Of a stretch of 64,000 bases of DNA, positions 23,025-33,500 are shown piece after piece. Source of the DNA: Rhododendron vialii. Its lineage: Eukaryota > Streptophyta > Magnoliopsida > Ericales > Ericaceae. The stretch's first letter is position 1, and the number at the start of each line of letters is the position of its first letter. The stretch is taken from the NCBI RefSeq assembly GCF_030253575.1, contig NC_080566.1:14354501-14418500 (forward strand). Reading direction: 5' to 3'. The translations under genes and the position numbers were made by a program. Below the pieces are notes generated by a model that was not told the origin of the DNA, ran no database searches, and saw nothing but the letters and a program-made list of their open reading frames with translations.

Positions 23025-26000
23025 TTGGCTAGTTGCATCTCATTGTATGGTGATATGCTTGCAATGAAATCTGGTTCTGATTTTACTTCCGCTGATTCTG
23101 GTGATTTTGGTTCTTCATTTAGCCGTGACCTTGGTCGCGGCCGTGATTATAGGCACAGTGGTCATTTTGATCGCGTTTTTGGTGGTCATGATTCTGGTCG
23201 CTGTGGATTTAGTCGTATAGGTCGCATGTCAAGGGGAGGTGGCCATAGTCGAGGCCATAGTTCTAGACTTTGTACTTATTGTGGGGTAACTAATCACACG
23301 GTGGACCATTGCTATGACCTACATGGTTTTCCTCAGGCTCATCGGGTTACTTCTCCCAAGGATATTAGGCAGGCTGCACGCTCCACTGCTATGGTGACTA
23401 TTTCTATGGAGGAGTACCAACGCCTTGTGTCACTTCAGACAAGTTCCTCCATTGCTACGCTATCTCAGACAGGTTCTTTTAGTGCTTGTATTGCAACGTC
23501 TCGTTTTTCTGTTCCTTGGGTTATTGATTCTGGTGCATCTGATCAGATAACTGGTAATTCTACTATTCTTTCTGGCCATGAATCTATTGATAAACCATCT
23601 CGTGTTACCTTAGCCGATGGTTCTACCACTGATATTACTAGTTTGGGTTTGGTTTCTGTTACTTCTTCTTTGACTTTGGATTCAGTATTGCACGTTCCTC
23701 GTTTTCCATTAAATCTTATGTTTGTTAGTAAACTTAATATATCTTTAAATTGCTCTGTTACATTTCTTCCTGATAGTTGTGTGTTTCAGGATCTCAAGAC
23801 GGGGCAAAAAATTGGTGGTGGTACTGAGCGTGGTGGTTTGTATTACTTTACCGACAATGTTCACCCTAGCTCTGTTGCCTTTCAGTCTTTTGTGTCACCC
23901 TATCAACATCATTGTCGACTTGGTCATCCATCCCTTCAGAATCTTAAATGGTTGGTACCTTCATGTAGCTGTGTTGATGCTTTGCCCTGTAAAGTCTGTG
24001 AGTTTAGTAAACATCATAGAGTGTCTTTTTATCCTTGGGTTGAGAGTCGCGTAACCCGTCCTTTTCACTTAGTTCATTCTGATATTTGGGGTCCAATGCG
24101 TGTTCCTAATGTTTTTGGCTTTCAATATTATGTTATTTTTGTCGATGATTATTCTCGTGTTACGTATCTTTATCTCATGAAAGAGCGGTCAGAGTTGTCT
24201 TCTATCTTTAAGTCATTTTATATGGAAATCAAAACTCAGTTTGATACTTGCATTCGTATATTTCGTTCTGACAATGCAGGTGAATATTCTCATAATTCTC
24301 TTTCTAAGTTTTTTGATGACCATGGTATAATTCATCAATCTTCTTGCGCTCGAACTCCACAACAAAATGGAGTTGCCGAACGCAAAATTAGGCATTTATC
24401 AGAGGTTATGTGTGCTCTATTATTTCAAATACACGTTCCTAAGTCTTACTGGAGTTATGTTGTTCTTACAACATGTTACTTGATCAATCGTATGCCATCT
24501 AGCGTTCTAGGTGGTCAGATACCCCATACAGTTTTATTTCTTGGTTGCCCTCTCCACTCATTACCCTTACGAGTGTTCGGGTGTCCCTGTTATGTTCATG
24601 CTATGTATTCTGACCGAGACAAACTTAATCCACAGTCAATTCGGTGTATTTTTCTGGGGTACTCACGCACTCAGAAAGGGTATAAGTGTTACTCACCATC
24701 TCTTCGTCGTCATTTTATTTGTGCTGATGTCATATTTAATGAGTCATTGCCTTTTTACTCGGGTCACAGTACTCCAGTTGACTTTCATGAGTCCGAGTCT
24801 GTGTTTCCTATTTGTGTACCATCTGGTCCTCCCTTGCAGGTGTATGTTCGTCGGCAACAAGTATTAATAGCCCCACAAGTACCAGCCACCACGCCTCCTC
24901 CGTCCCAAGATCCAGTTGCACCTTCACCTCCACCCCCACCCTCACCTCCACCTCCACCTCCACCTCCGCCTCCGCCATCACCTGGTTTTTCTATAGCTCT
25001 TCGCAAAGGTATTTGATCTTGCACATCTCATCTTATTGCTCGGTTTGTTTTCTATGATCATCTGTCTCCGTCCCTTTGTGCTTTTACTACTTCTGTTTCA
25101 TCCATTTTTGCTCCTAACACTGTTTAGGAGGCCTTATCTGTTTCTGAGTGGTGGACAGCTATGGAGGTTGAGATGTCTGCTCTTCATGACAATGGCACTT
25201 GGGAGTTGGTTTATCTTCCATCAGGAAAGTCTACTGTTGGATGTCGGTGGGTATTTACCGTTAAGTATAATCCGGATGACACAGTAGAACGGTACAAGGC
25301 CCGTCTTGTGGCCAAAGGCTATACCCAGACGTATGGCGTTGATTATGCCGAGACTTTCTCTCCGGTGGCCAAGATTAACTCTGTTCGCATTCTTATTTCT
25401 ATGGCTGCCAATCTTGGTTGGCCCTTGTTTCAGTCAGATGTCAAGAATGCATTTCTACATGGTGGCCTGCTCGAGGAGGTTTATATGGAGCAACCTCCTA
25501 GATTTGTTGCTCAGGGGGAGTGTTCTCAGGTATGTCGCCTTCGCAAAGCCCTCTATGGTCTTAAGCAGTCCCCTCAAGCTTGATTTGGCAGGTTTAGTGA
25601 TGCTGTGTTGCAGTTTGGTATGCGTCGCTCTCATTCTGATCATTCTGTCTTCTCTATTCAGTCATATCGGGGAAGAGTAGTGTTGATTGTGTATGTGGAT
25701 GATATCATTATTACTGGGGATGATCAGAAAGGTATTGATGAGCTGAAACAGTTCTTACAGCGTCAGTTTCACACCAAAGATTTGGGTAAGTTACGATATT
25801 TCTTGGGTATTGAGGTAGCAAAATCCAAGGAAGGGATCATTCTATCTCAAAGAAAGTATACGCTAGATATTCTAGAGGAGACTGGTTTATTGGGAGCAAA
25901 GCCTGCGGAGACTCCTATGGATCCAAACATCAAATTATGTGTTGATCAGGGGGAGATATTTCCTCATCCAGACCATTATCGTCGCTTGGTAAGAAAGCTG

Positions 26001-26652
26001 AATTATCTCACCAATACACGGCCTGATATCTCATTTTCTGTCAGTATGGTAAGTTACTTCATGTCAGCCTCTCGTTTTCCACATTGGGAAGCTTGTCTTC
26101 GTATTGTGAAGTATCTCAAGGCTCATCCTGGAAGTGGCTTGTTTTATCGTTCAAATGGTCATTTGCGTGTTGAAGCCTTTACCGACGCTGATTGGGCAGG
26201 ATCACCATCTGATAGATGGTCCACAACTGGGTACATACTGTACTTTTGTTGGTGGAAATTTAGTTACTTGAAAGAGCAAGAAACAAACTATGGTTGCTCG
26301 ATCTAGTGCTGAAGCAGAGAATCGTGCCATGGCTCATACTACATGCGAGGTTGTATGGTTGAGAGCTTTGCTCGAAGCGTTGGGGCTTGGCATACAATTA
26401 CCTATTCCTATGTATTGTGATAATCAGGCAGTAATACATATTGCTTCGAATCCGGTATTTCATGAGAGAACCAAACACATCGAGGTAGATTGTCATATTG
26501 TTCGGGAGAAGATAGATAGTGGCCTGTTGGCTACCCCTTTTGTGTTTACAGTAGCTCAGTTGGCAGATATCTTCACTAAACCTCTAGTTAAACCACGTTT
26601 AGAGTTGTTACGTAACAAACTGGGATTTTGTGATATTTATTCTCCAGCTTGA
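23025..26652 (+). pseudogene. Copia 1 gag-pol remnant: zinc knuckle, protease, integrase, RT, RNase H
   Basis: Order seen: Gly/Arg-rich stretch; zinc knuckle CTYCGVTNHTVDHC; aspartic protease WVIDSGASDQITGN; integrase zinc region HHCRLGHPSL...CKVCEFSKHH; integrase core HSDIWGP, FVDDYSRVTYLY, FRSDNAGEYS, RTPQQNGVAERK; a proline-rich linker; RT with [24 protein letters not shown] and catalytic VYVDDIIITG; RNase H with TDADWAG, SSAEAE and ADIFTKPL. Damage: TGA at 25014, TAG at 25125, TGA at 25581 (expected Trp in the RT), a 4-bp insertion near 26234 and TGA at 26269 (expected Trp). The capsid part of gag, normally about 250 residues before the knuckle, is absent. All catalytic blocks are recognisable but no full product is possible. 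Confidence 0.9.
24915..24990 (+). repeat. Proline-codon microsatellite between integrase and RT
   Basis: CCACCT/CCTCCG-type repeats encode a run of proline with a few serines in the copia linker. The reverse strand reads as poly-glycine, which is an artefact. Confidence 0.85.
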
Positions 26653-26659
26653 GGGGGAG

Positions 26660-26795
26660 TTTTAGAATAGAGTTGGACTTAGTCCCACATTGGTTGTTTA
26701 TGTTATGTAACTAGTCGCCATATAATATAAATAAAGCTCACTTGTGTTAGGGTTAGTTAACACCCTATACACTTTTCCTTCATTCTCTTAAAACA
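26660..26795 (+). repeat. 3' LTR of copia element 1 (136 bp)
   Basis: Follows the polypurine tract and matches the 5' LTR. The final 15 bases have diverged (TTCTCTTAAAACA versus TTTCTCTCACA). Confidence 0.88.
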
Positions 26796-28011
26796 CAAAC
26801 CGTTTATAAGTCCAATGACCACTAAGTCCAACTCAAAGGCTCACACGAATCCGTCAGAATGTACAAGAAGACAATATGACCTTCTCACAGCAGCCTCTTG
26901 TATTTTCACCATAATTAACTTTCAGCTCGATTATTTGATAATTGATGCTTTGTTTGGTTTGATTTTTTTTGAAAAAAAAAATTTCAACTCAAAAAACACT
27001 TATTTTTTAAAAAGCAAAAAGATTTTATTAATCTTTGAAGAGGATTACAAAGATTAAACGGATCTTGAGCACACCAACGAAACGCCATCCGAAAATCAAC
27101 ATCAAAAGATGGCAAGAGACCATCCACACCAACACCCTGAAAACATGGAAACCACCACAATAAAAACACCACGTACAAAAGCCAAAAGAAACACTAGAGC
27201 ATGAACAATAGAAACACCAGCTAAGATCAAAAGCCTATACCTGCACCTGAACACAAGAGCAAGACTCACCACCTACAACCACACCCGAAGCCCAAAAGAA
27301 ACAAACCTAAAGAGAAAATACCTAAACCCGGAAAAATCCAACACAGTAGACCTCAAATTAAATTCCAAAGAAAGGGAGGCATCGTCCTCAGGGTCGACAT
27401 CATCCTCCAAATCAAACTCATTCTCCAAATCATCATGGTGCATCAATTCTTTCTACTAGTTCGGCCTCCTGCATTTCAACAAGAGTCTTTAGCATAAAAT
27501 TTCTCCCCCCTTTAAAATGAATGCCCAACGTCCTAGCACCAACATCCATCATCTCTCGAGCTTCCTTAAAAAGGAGGGAGTTTCGGTTCCTGATGTCACC
27601 GAAAGATAAAAGAAGCAGGGATCATATTGTTTCTACGACTAACTTTGTCAGTCTTAATCCCAAACTCCACAAGAAGTTTCTTCTTTTTAATCTTCCTATT
27701 CGATCTTCTCAATCTCCTTTCCAATTTATGGATACCCTTAGCGGCTGATCTCTCAGCATAAGAGCTACATCCTCCCTTGCTCTGCTGATCACCCACATGG
27801 CTTCCAATAAAAGAAGTTTGGGAAGTATCCTCAGCAGTCCCCAAAGAAATTATATTGTTGACCAGATAATCTTTAATTAGAGGACTAATTATATCCTCTA
27901 AAGTTACATGATCCCCTTTGGCTAGCAAAGCTTGAGAATGGACCTCCAGCTCTCCTTCTACACTAAAGTCCTTTTCTTTCCCAATTGCTAGGTATTCAAC
28001 TAATTGATTAT

Positions 28012-28135
28012 CACCTTATCCTCCCCCAACGAATCACGGGCCTTTGTGCTTTCCATGACTTCATCAACTCATTGATATATTATCCACCTTATCCTCACCC
28101 AACGAATCACGGACCTTTGTGCTTTCCATGAGTAC
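28012..28135. repeat. Two-copy tandem duplication, 73-bp unit
   Basis: CACCTTATCCTC(C/A)CCCAACG and the following CGAATCACGG(G/A)CCTTTGTG recur 73 bp apart, inside the RRM/LINE-like gene, and disrupt its frame. Confidence 0.85.
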
Positions 28136-28825
28136 TCTCCATCAACATCCTTCCCACTAGATTGAGAAGAGAGAGACACCTCCAAGCCACATGTATGAGA
28201 TCCTTCATTCTTATGGATAAGAAACGAAGAGAAAGGTTCTTCGCATTCTTCCTTCCAAACTTTGACTCTGTAGTTTCTCCCGTTAACCGAAATATTAATC
28301 CACTCATCGATCTTGTTTTCCTTCTCAGTAACAATCAGCATCTTACCAACATCAAAGGACACAGCCTCACGAATATTTTCCTCCAAACCTAAGAACTCGC
28401 CCCATAACTCCCCTATTATTATTCTGAAAGAGCTATTACTCCAAGCAGAAAGAGGCATATATATACCCCTGCAATTGATCCACACAATTCTAGACAAACT
28501 AGAAGATTCACCATTCCAAGGTTTGAGTGAAACAAACCAGTTTTTGATATCCTTATTATTCACCAAACTGTTCCTTTCTACTATGTCAGGAAATGTAAAA
28601 AGCATGACCATTCCCCCCATAGATCTAACCTGAACATCATTGCAGTCAATACACTTCAAAGCTTCAAGAACTTGGGTCTGTTTTCTCTGCTCTTTAAGTG
28701 TTTGTTGCTTATTGAGTGCTCTCTCGATGTACTCCTTTCGAGCCAATAAAGTCTTCGTTTTGCCGAGCAAAAAAAGAACTTGGTTCGAAGAGGCTGGGCT
28801 TTTGAGGATGGCCACAGCACTTCTA

Positions 28826-29152
28826 GGTCATGTTTGGTAGCCATTATATTTTCTGTTTTCTATTTTCATTTTCAAAATTTTAAAAAATTAACCTTGAAAG
28901 TTAGTTTGGTGCACTATTTCCACTTCCAAATTCTGGTAATCACTTTCACTATTTTCATAATATGAGGAAGTAACAAAAGCTAACTTCCACTATTTTCAAA
29001 AATGAAATTCTGGCTGCAACTTCATTCCGCTACCGTGCCAGAGCAATCAAGGCAGCTAGGAATTGGTTCGAGTACCCTCAGAGGGCTTTTTTTTCCCGTT
29101 CTCCTTATCTCATCCAAAACTAGATTCATCTCTTCCCATAAATTCATAACAG

Positions 29153-29202
<50 letters not shown>

Positions 29203-29677
29203 ACCTCAGGTTTGCTTTGGTCCTTCGTTTTCTTCTTTTATTTCCATCGAATTCCTACATTTCTCCTTGTGGTTCTTTGTGTTTTTGCTGCTTGCTTCCC
29301 TTTTCTTTGATCTGTACTTAGTTTTTGGTCTGCGATGAATTTTTGAGGGCAATTTCTCTACCTTTTCGAGTGGAAACCTTAAGCTGGGGGACTTCTTCGA
29401 TGTCGGGTAGTAGTAATGGGAAAGAGAATAGGTCAGCAATTCCTGGGCCATTGAGAAATCTAGGTCTGCTTTGCCTTACTGTGGATAATGGATCCTCTTG
29501 GAAGAATCGTGTGGGTGGGTTAGTTGATAAAATGTTTTCCGCTTTTTATTTATTTATTTATAATAGGTTGACACAAACATGTTTTCCGCTTTCACTTTTG
29601 TTTGAGGAAAAGTAGAAACTGGTTTCAGCAAATAGAAAATAGGAAACAAAAAAGTGACAATATTACCAAACAGAGCC
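28826..29677. mobile_element. Tourist/PIF-Harbinger-like non-autonomous element, 852 bp, TSD CTA
   Basis: Terminal inverted repeats GGTCATGTTTGGTAGCCATT (left) and GGCTCTGTTTGGTAATATTG (right, complement) are flanked by CTA at 28823-28825 and 29678-29680. Removing the element and one CTA restores the host frame (WLT-R-SAVAILK on the minus strand). TIRs of this style are typical of PIF/Harbinger or hAT MITEs; the 3-bp duplication favours the former, although TWA would be canonical. The interior is leader-like with a (CT)n array at 29157-29198 and a short ATG ORF, not transposase. Confidence 0.75.
29400..29615 (+). other. Short ORF with leader-like upstream sequence inside the Tourist-like element
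   Basis: The frame from ATG at 29400 begins MSGSSNGKENRSAIPGPLRN and is preceded by (CT)n and T-rich sequence resembling a host gene leader with an intron. I do not recognise the protein. A captured host 5' region is possible but unproven. Confidence 0.3.
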
Positions 29678-29790
29678 CTAGTGAGCCAATCGGTATTTGA
29701 AAGTTGTAACTTCATAAACTGGGTGGACACATGTGGGATTTCTGAAGGATACGGAACCTTCTCATTAACTGAGACCTTCTCTTTATCCTT

Positions 29791-30799
29791 TTTTTTTTGA
29801 AAGCGTCAATCCATTATACAATGGAGAAGCCCGAAGGCAATACAGATTACATCACAAAATACAGGATTGAACCAAAACTAACACAAGCTAGACGCGAGTA
29901 CATGCCAATAAGGCACCACTACTCTTGACACCCCTGCCGAAGCAGGCCTGCAACTCAGTTGCCGGACTAGGAGCCAGTCGTTGAAAGTGATCGTAGAAGT
30001 CCCAAGGGACAACAGTCCAATCCCCAAGCTACGCTCAAGATGCAATCTGGTCGGGGACGATGTCCAGAAAGAGCTCAAAAATGCCGGCACACCCGCATCC
30101 GAAAAGCACAACAACACTGACTAACCACCACCGTCAACGACCTCATTGACACGGGTAGGACCACACCGGTGCGAGCCTTGCTGACAATTCAGGCTCCAGT
30201 ACGCGATTGTCGGCAGCACGACAGGCTCACGTAACCGCGACGGAGCACCGGACACCACACCCGAACACCAAAACCTTCAACTACAACCCAATTGCGCACC
30301 AAAACCACCGGCACAACCCAGACACGCAAAAAGGCAGAACAGCAGTTCAAAACTCCGGCCAACACCAAACCCTTACCTAAATTTATTTGCCCACCACCAA
30401 CACCCACTGGATCTAGAAGCTTAGAGCAGTACAAACCGGACCGAGGAGACCGGCCGGTAGAAACCAGGCCAAACGGCTGGTAAAAGAGAAAAGCAAAACC
30501 CTAACTCCAAATCTCACCTTATTACCATATCAATGTCTGTCGCTTGTCGAACCACCACTCACCGCCTTCTAACTCGGGTTTGAACTAGCATCGCCGAACA
30601 ACAGGGACGGAAACCCGTCACGAGGGGCGGACCACTGACCAGAAAACGGAAGGTAAAAGAAAGGGAGGGGGAAGCGGGGAGGAACGAAAAATGGAAGAAA
30701 CTGAGAGGTGGAGAGAGAGGAGGAAGGGGGGGGGGGGGGGGGGGGAAGGAGGAGGAGGCGGTGGCCCCTCCCCCGATCAGATCTGGCTCTTTCTTTTTC
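29791..30799 (-). mobile_element. Non-autonomous non-LTR retroposon, about 1.0 kb, 13-bp TSD
   Basis: TCTCTTTATCCTT flanks the insert at 29778-29790 and 30800-30812. On the minus strand the element starts with G/A-rich then very C-rich leader sequence (poly-G/C run at 30727-30745) and ends GATTGACGCTTTC followed by poly(A) (T-run at 29791-29798). These are target-primed retrotransposition hallmarks. No RT is encoded; short ORFs are not convincing. It lies in the RRM/LINE-like gene just after the RRM; removal restores the frame (FATFKDKE-KVSVNEK). Confidence 0.85.
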
Positions 30800-31055
30800 T
30801 CTCTTTATCCTTAAAAGTCGCAAATTTCACATAGAGCCTCCTATCTTCAATCCAAACCCCATTGGACTCATATATTGCCACATTTGCCGTAGTAGCACAG
30901 TTATAGATTATAAAACCAAATCTCCTGTTAGACACACGGCTGCGCTTAGCTGGAATAAACGCGTCCTTAACAGCCCCAAATTGATTAAAGAACTTTCTAA
31001 ACCAGAGAGGATCTACATCCTCAGGTAAGTTGTCCACAAAGAGGTAAATAACTCA

Positions 31056-33500
31056 CCCCTGGCTTGACCCATTGCCAACAAAAAAATAGACAATAGAGAC
31101 AACCAGATAGGGAACCTCCTAACACCACCAAACTAAAACGTAACAGCATATAACAGAGAGCAAAACTTGATCACCAGAACGGATGGATAATTGAAATTTG
31201 TTTGGCTAATATGAAATCTGAGCTGTATGTCCATTATCAAAATGGACTGCCCAGATAACGACAACATCCTTATTGGGACAACAGGGTCCCTAAATTCACA
31301 TATAATATTTAAAGGTATATACATCTATTTATTTGACGTTTTAATATTTTTAATTAGTTAAAACTAGAAGGCTAAATTGAAAATTTAAGGAAATCCAAAC
31401 TTCTCCCACTTAATGTAAAAAACACCCAACCAATCAAATGCATTGCGTAAGGTAGGAAGAAGAGTCATTCAATGTTGTTTGCATCCCTTTAGGAAATAAG
31501 AATTACGTTGATTATGTGGATTAGCCATTTTATCAATTGAAAAGAAAATATAAAAACAACTAGATTTCAAAAGCTTGATTAGTAATTTTGCATCAAAAAA
31601 ACAAGAAAAATAAAATTTTAATAATTATATAAAATAATTTAATTCTAACAAAAAAGGACTCATGGTAACATTTCACCTAAGGCCTTGGGCCGCCTCTGCA
31701 AGCTGAGTCAGATGATCATAGCTTTTTACATCAAGATTAGTCACAACGCGTCAGACTATGGGAGGGGATGTTCGGACGAAAATTGCTGGCAATATGTACC
31801 CAAAAAAAAAAACTTCGCCAGTATGCATGAAAAATCACGACCCTTACAGCAGCACCAAATTTTTTTCTCAACAATTTAAGACCATATTCTCATTCCCTGT
31901 ACCATTAGACGAACCGGGGGTACCTGTAACGCCCCCCTAATTTTTGAAACGTTAAATAAATATTTTTTAATAAAAATTAAATAGAGTCTGGCTCATTATT
32001 ATATCATAACTCTCACAATAGTACTTTTATTAAACACGGAAGGGGAAACTAGACAGCTGGTTGAAAGAACGAATCATTATGCAGTGGTTTAATTGGCTTG
32101 GGTTCTTATCATTTTTTTAAGAAGTAAACTTAGACAGCTGGGTTTTTGTTGGTAGTTGTAAATTGGTAGTATAATTTTTTTTTGAAATTTACTTGCTTTA
32201 ACTTGATTAGATGTATCATGTTTGAAGCTTATTTAAAAAATCTTTTCCTAAAAAGGTCGGGTTCGTTATCGGATTCGTTAGAAGCAGAAAACGTATTGCG
32301 CCGTGCCTTCAATTTCTTGCAATGCTAAAAAGTACATGTAGCTTAAAATAATGGCCTGTTTCAGTTGTTTTCCTGCTTTTCTCTTACAAAGTACTGCTTG
32401 AATTTAAATTCAGAAATTTAATTTGTAGCCGAAAATTCATACTCCTCGTAACGTAATGATGTTGTACTTGAGCTGGCCTTATTTACTAAGCCTTCTTGAC
32501 CCCACGTCGGTGGTGTTACTTCTCAAAAATCCTAAGGTCAAGGAGTATATCTTTTGTTTGGTTCCACGGTTAGGGTGCCCAAATGCGCACCTCGATTATT
32601 CTCCTCCTTAGTTTAGTAAAAAACAGACCATCATATTGAGATTAGGGTGATTCACAAGAGATGGCCAGGCACCAAATTCATACCTACCTTTTTGTATTTT
32701 TTGACTAATATTCCTAATTCACATCAGTTTTATATGTCTTGTATATCAATTAATTATTGAGTGAGCTTTGAACACCAACATTTTATCAGTCTACTACTTC
32801 AAGTTCTGAATATCAACTTTTGCATTTTTTAATTATAAATTTTGGGTAAGGTTTAAATTTCAAACTTTCGAAGCTATAAGAATTAATAAAAGTTGGTCGC
32901 GGAGCTACTGTGTGGTCGGAAGCAGCCCTAGCTCCACCCAATTTCATTTTATTTTGATCACACTAATTAAATTATAGTAAATGATAATGTGCAGTAGTGA
33001 TCCATCGTGTCGTCGAATGATATGATAGCAACAGTACTCAAGATTAATTATTAAATTTATCGAAACTGTTCTATAAAAACTTGAGTGACTGAATTTTGTT
33101 TCGAAAAATCATTGAATTAACCAAAAATTCCTTCATAGTTCGGCCTCCAATTTTTTTCCTGCCTCCGCCACTGTTGGTAGGTACTAGGTAGAGGAAGAGG
33201 AGAAGGAGCTGGCCTTATTTCCCATTTTCAAGCTGTCGGTGACACTGACTCACAAATATCCTACCTACATAAAGACAACATCAAATAATTAAGATGGCAC
33301 AGCTTCACCAAAACAGTGGGGAAAACCAAAAAAGAAAAAGGCACATCGATCTTGAGAATAACCAAAACACACAAACAGAGTTAAAACTCAAAAGTCTAAA
33401 GCCTGTATCTAGTACTTTAAGCAAATTCCTCACAGCTTCGCCAACATCGCTATTCCTGCCTACTACGTATAATAACACCCCTTACGCGCGTAACGGAATT
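31056..33500. other. Intergenic region; one Ty3-type LTR start-like motif
   Basis: AT-rich with no supported gene. TGTAACGCCCCCC at about 31926 matches the start of plant Ty3-type LTRs, and the following AT-rich text is similar to the reverse complement of 3420-3466, but no second end or target duplication was found. The last 200 bases are the likely 3' untranslated region of the trihelix gene. Confidence 0.35.

Larger units (their letters stand above)
22227..26795 (+). mobile_element. Ty1/copia retrotransposon, 4.6 kb, TSD CAAAC
   Basis: Short LTRs (22227-22359 and 26660-26795) flank an internal region with a tRNA-Met-type primer-binding site (TGGTATCAAAGC at about 22363), copia-ordered protease-integrase-RT-RNase H, and a polypurine tract GAGGGGGAG at 26651-26659. 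The 5-bp duplication CAAAC lies at 22222-22226 and 26796-26800. The canonical TG start has mutated in both LTRs (CG and TT). The LTRs differ at roughly 6% of aligned bases by eye. Most of gag is missing and pol has stops and a frameshift, so the copy is dead. Confidence 0.9.
27000..31055 (-). pseudogene. RRM-containing LINE-ORF1-like gene, decayed, with two nested insertions
   Basis: On the minus strand the N-terminus reads YLFVDNLPEDVDPLWF and RRFGFIIYN (RNA recognition motif, 30800-31046). It is followed after two insertions by QVLEALKCIDCNDVQVRSMG, RIVWINCRGIYMPLSAWS and ISVNGRNYRVKVWKEE (28069-28815), a layout known from plant RRM proteins that accompany LINE-type reverse transcriptases. 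A C-terminal part (LERRLRRSNRKIKKKK, then EAREMMDVGARTLGIHF) lies at 27490-27928, and an AATAAAA plus A-rich tail on the minus strand at about 27000-27030 looks like the 3' end. Damage: TGA at 31053-31055 before the RRM, a 73-bp duplication near 28012-28135, a frameshift near 27600, and two transposon insertions. No endonuclease or RT ORF is present. It could be a non-autonomous LINE copy or a retro-derived host gene. Confidence 0.6.

Noticed and set aside
24785-25024. Minus-strand poly-glycine ORF
   Set aside because: Antisense shadow of the proline-codon repeat in the copia pol frame.
30189-30434. Hydrophobic minus-strand ORF within the retroposon
   Set aside because: Lies in the non-coding body of the 29791-30799 insertion; no domain recognised.
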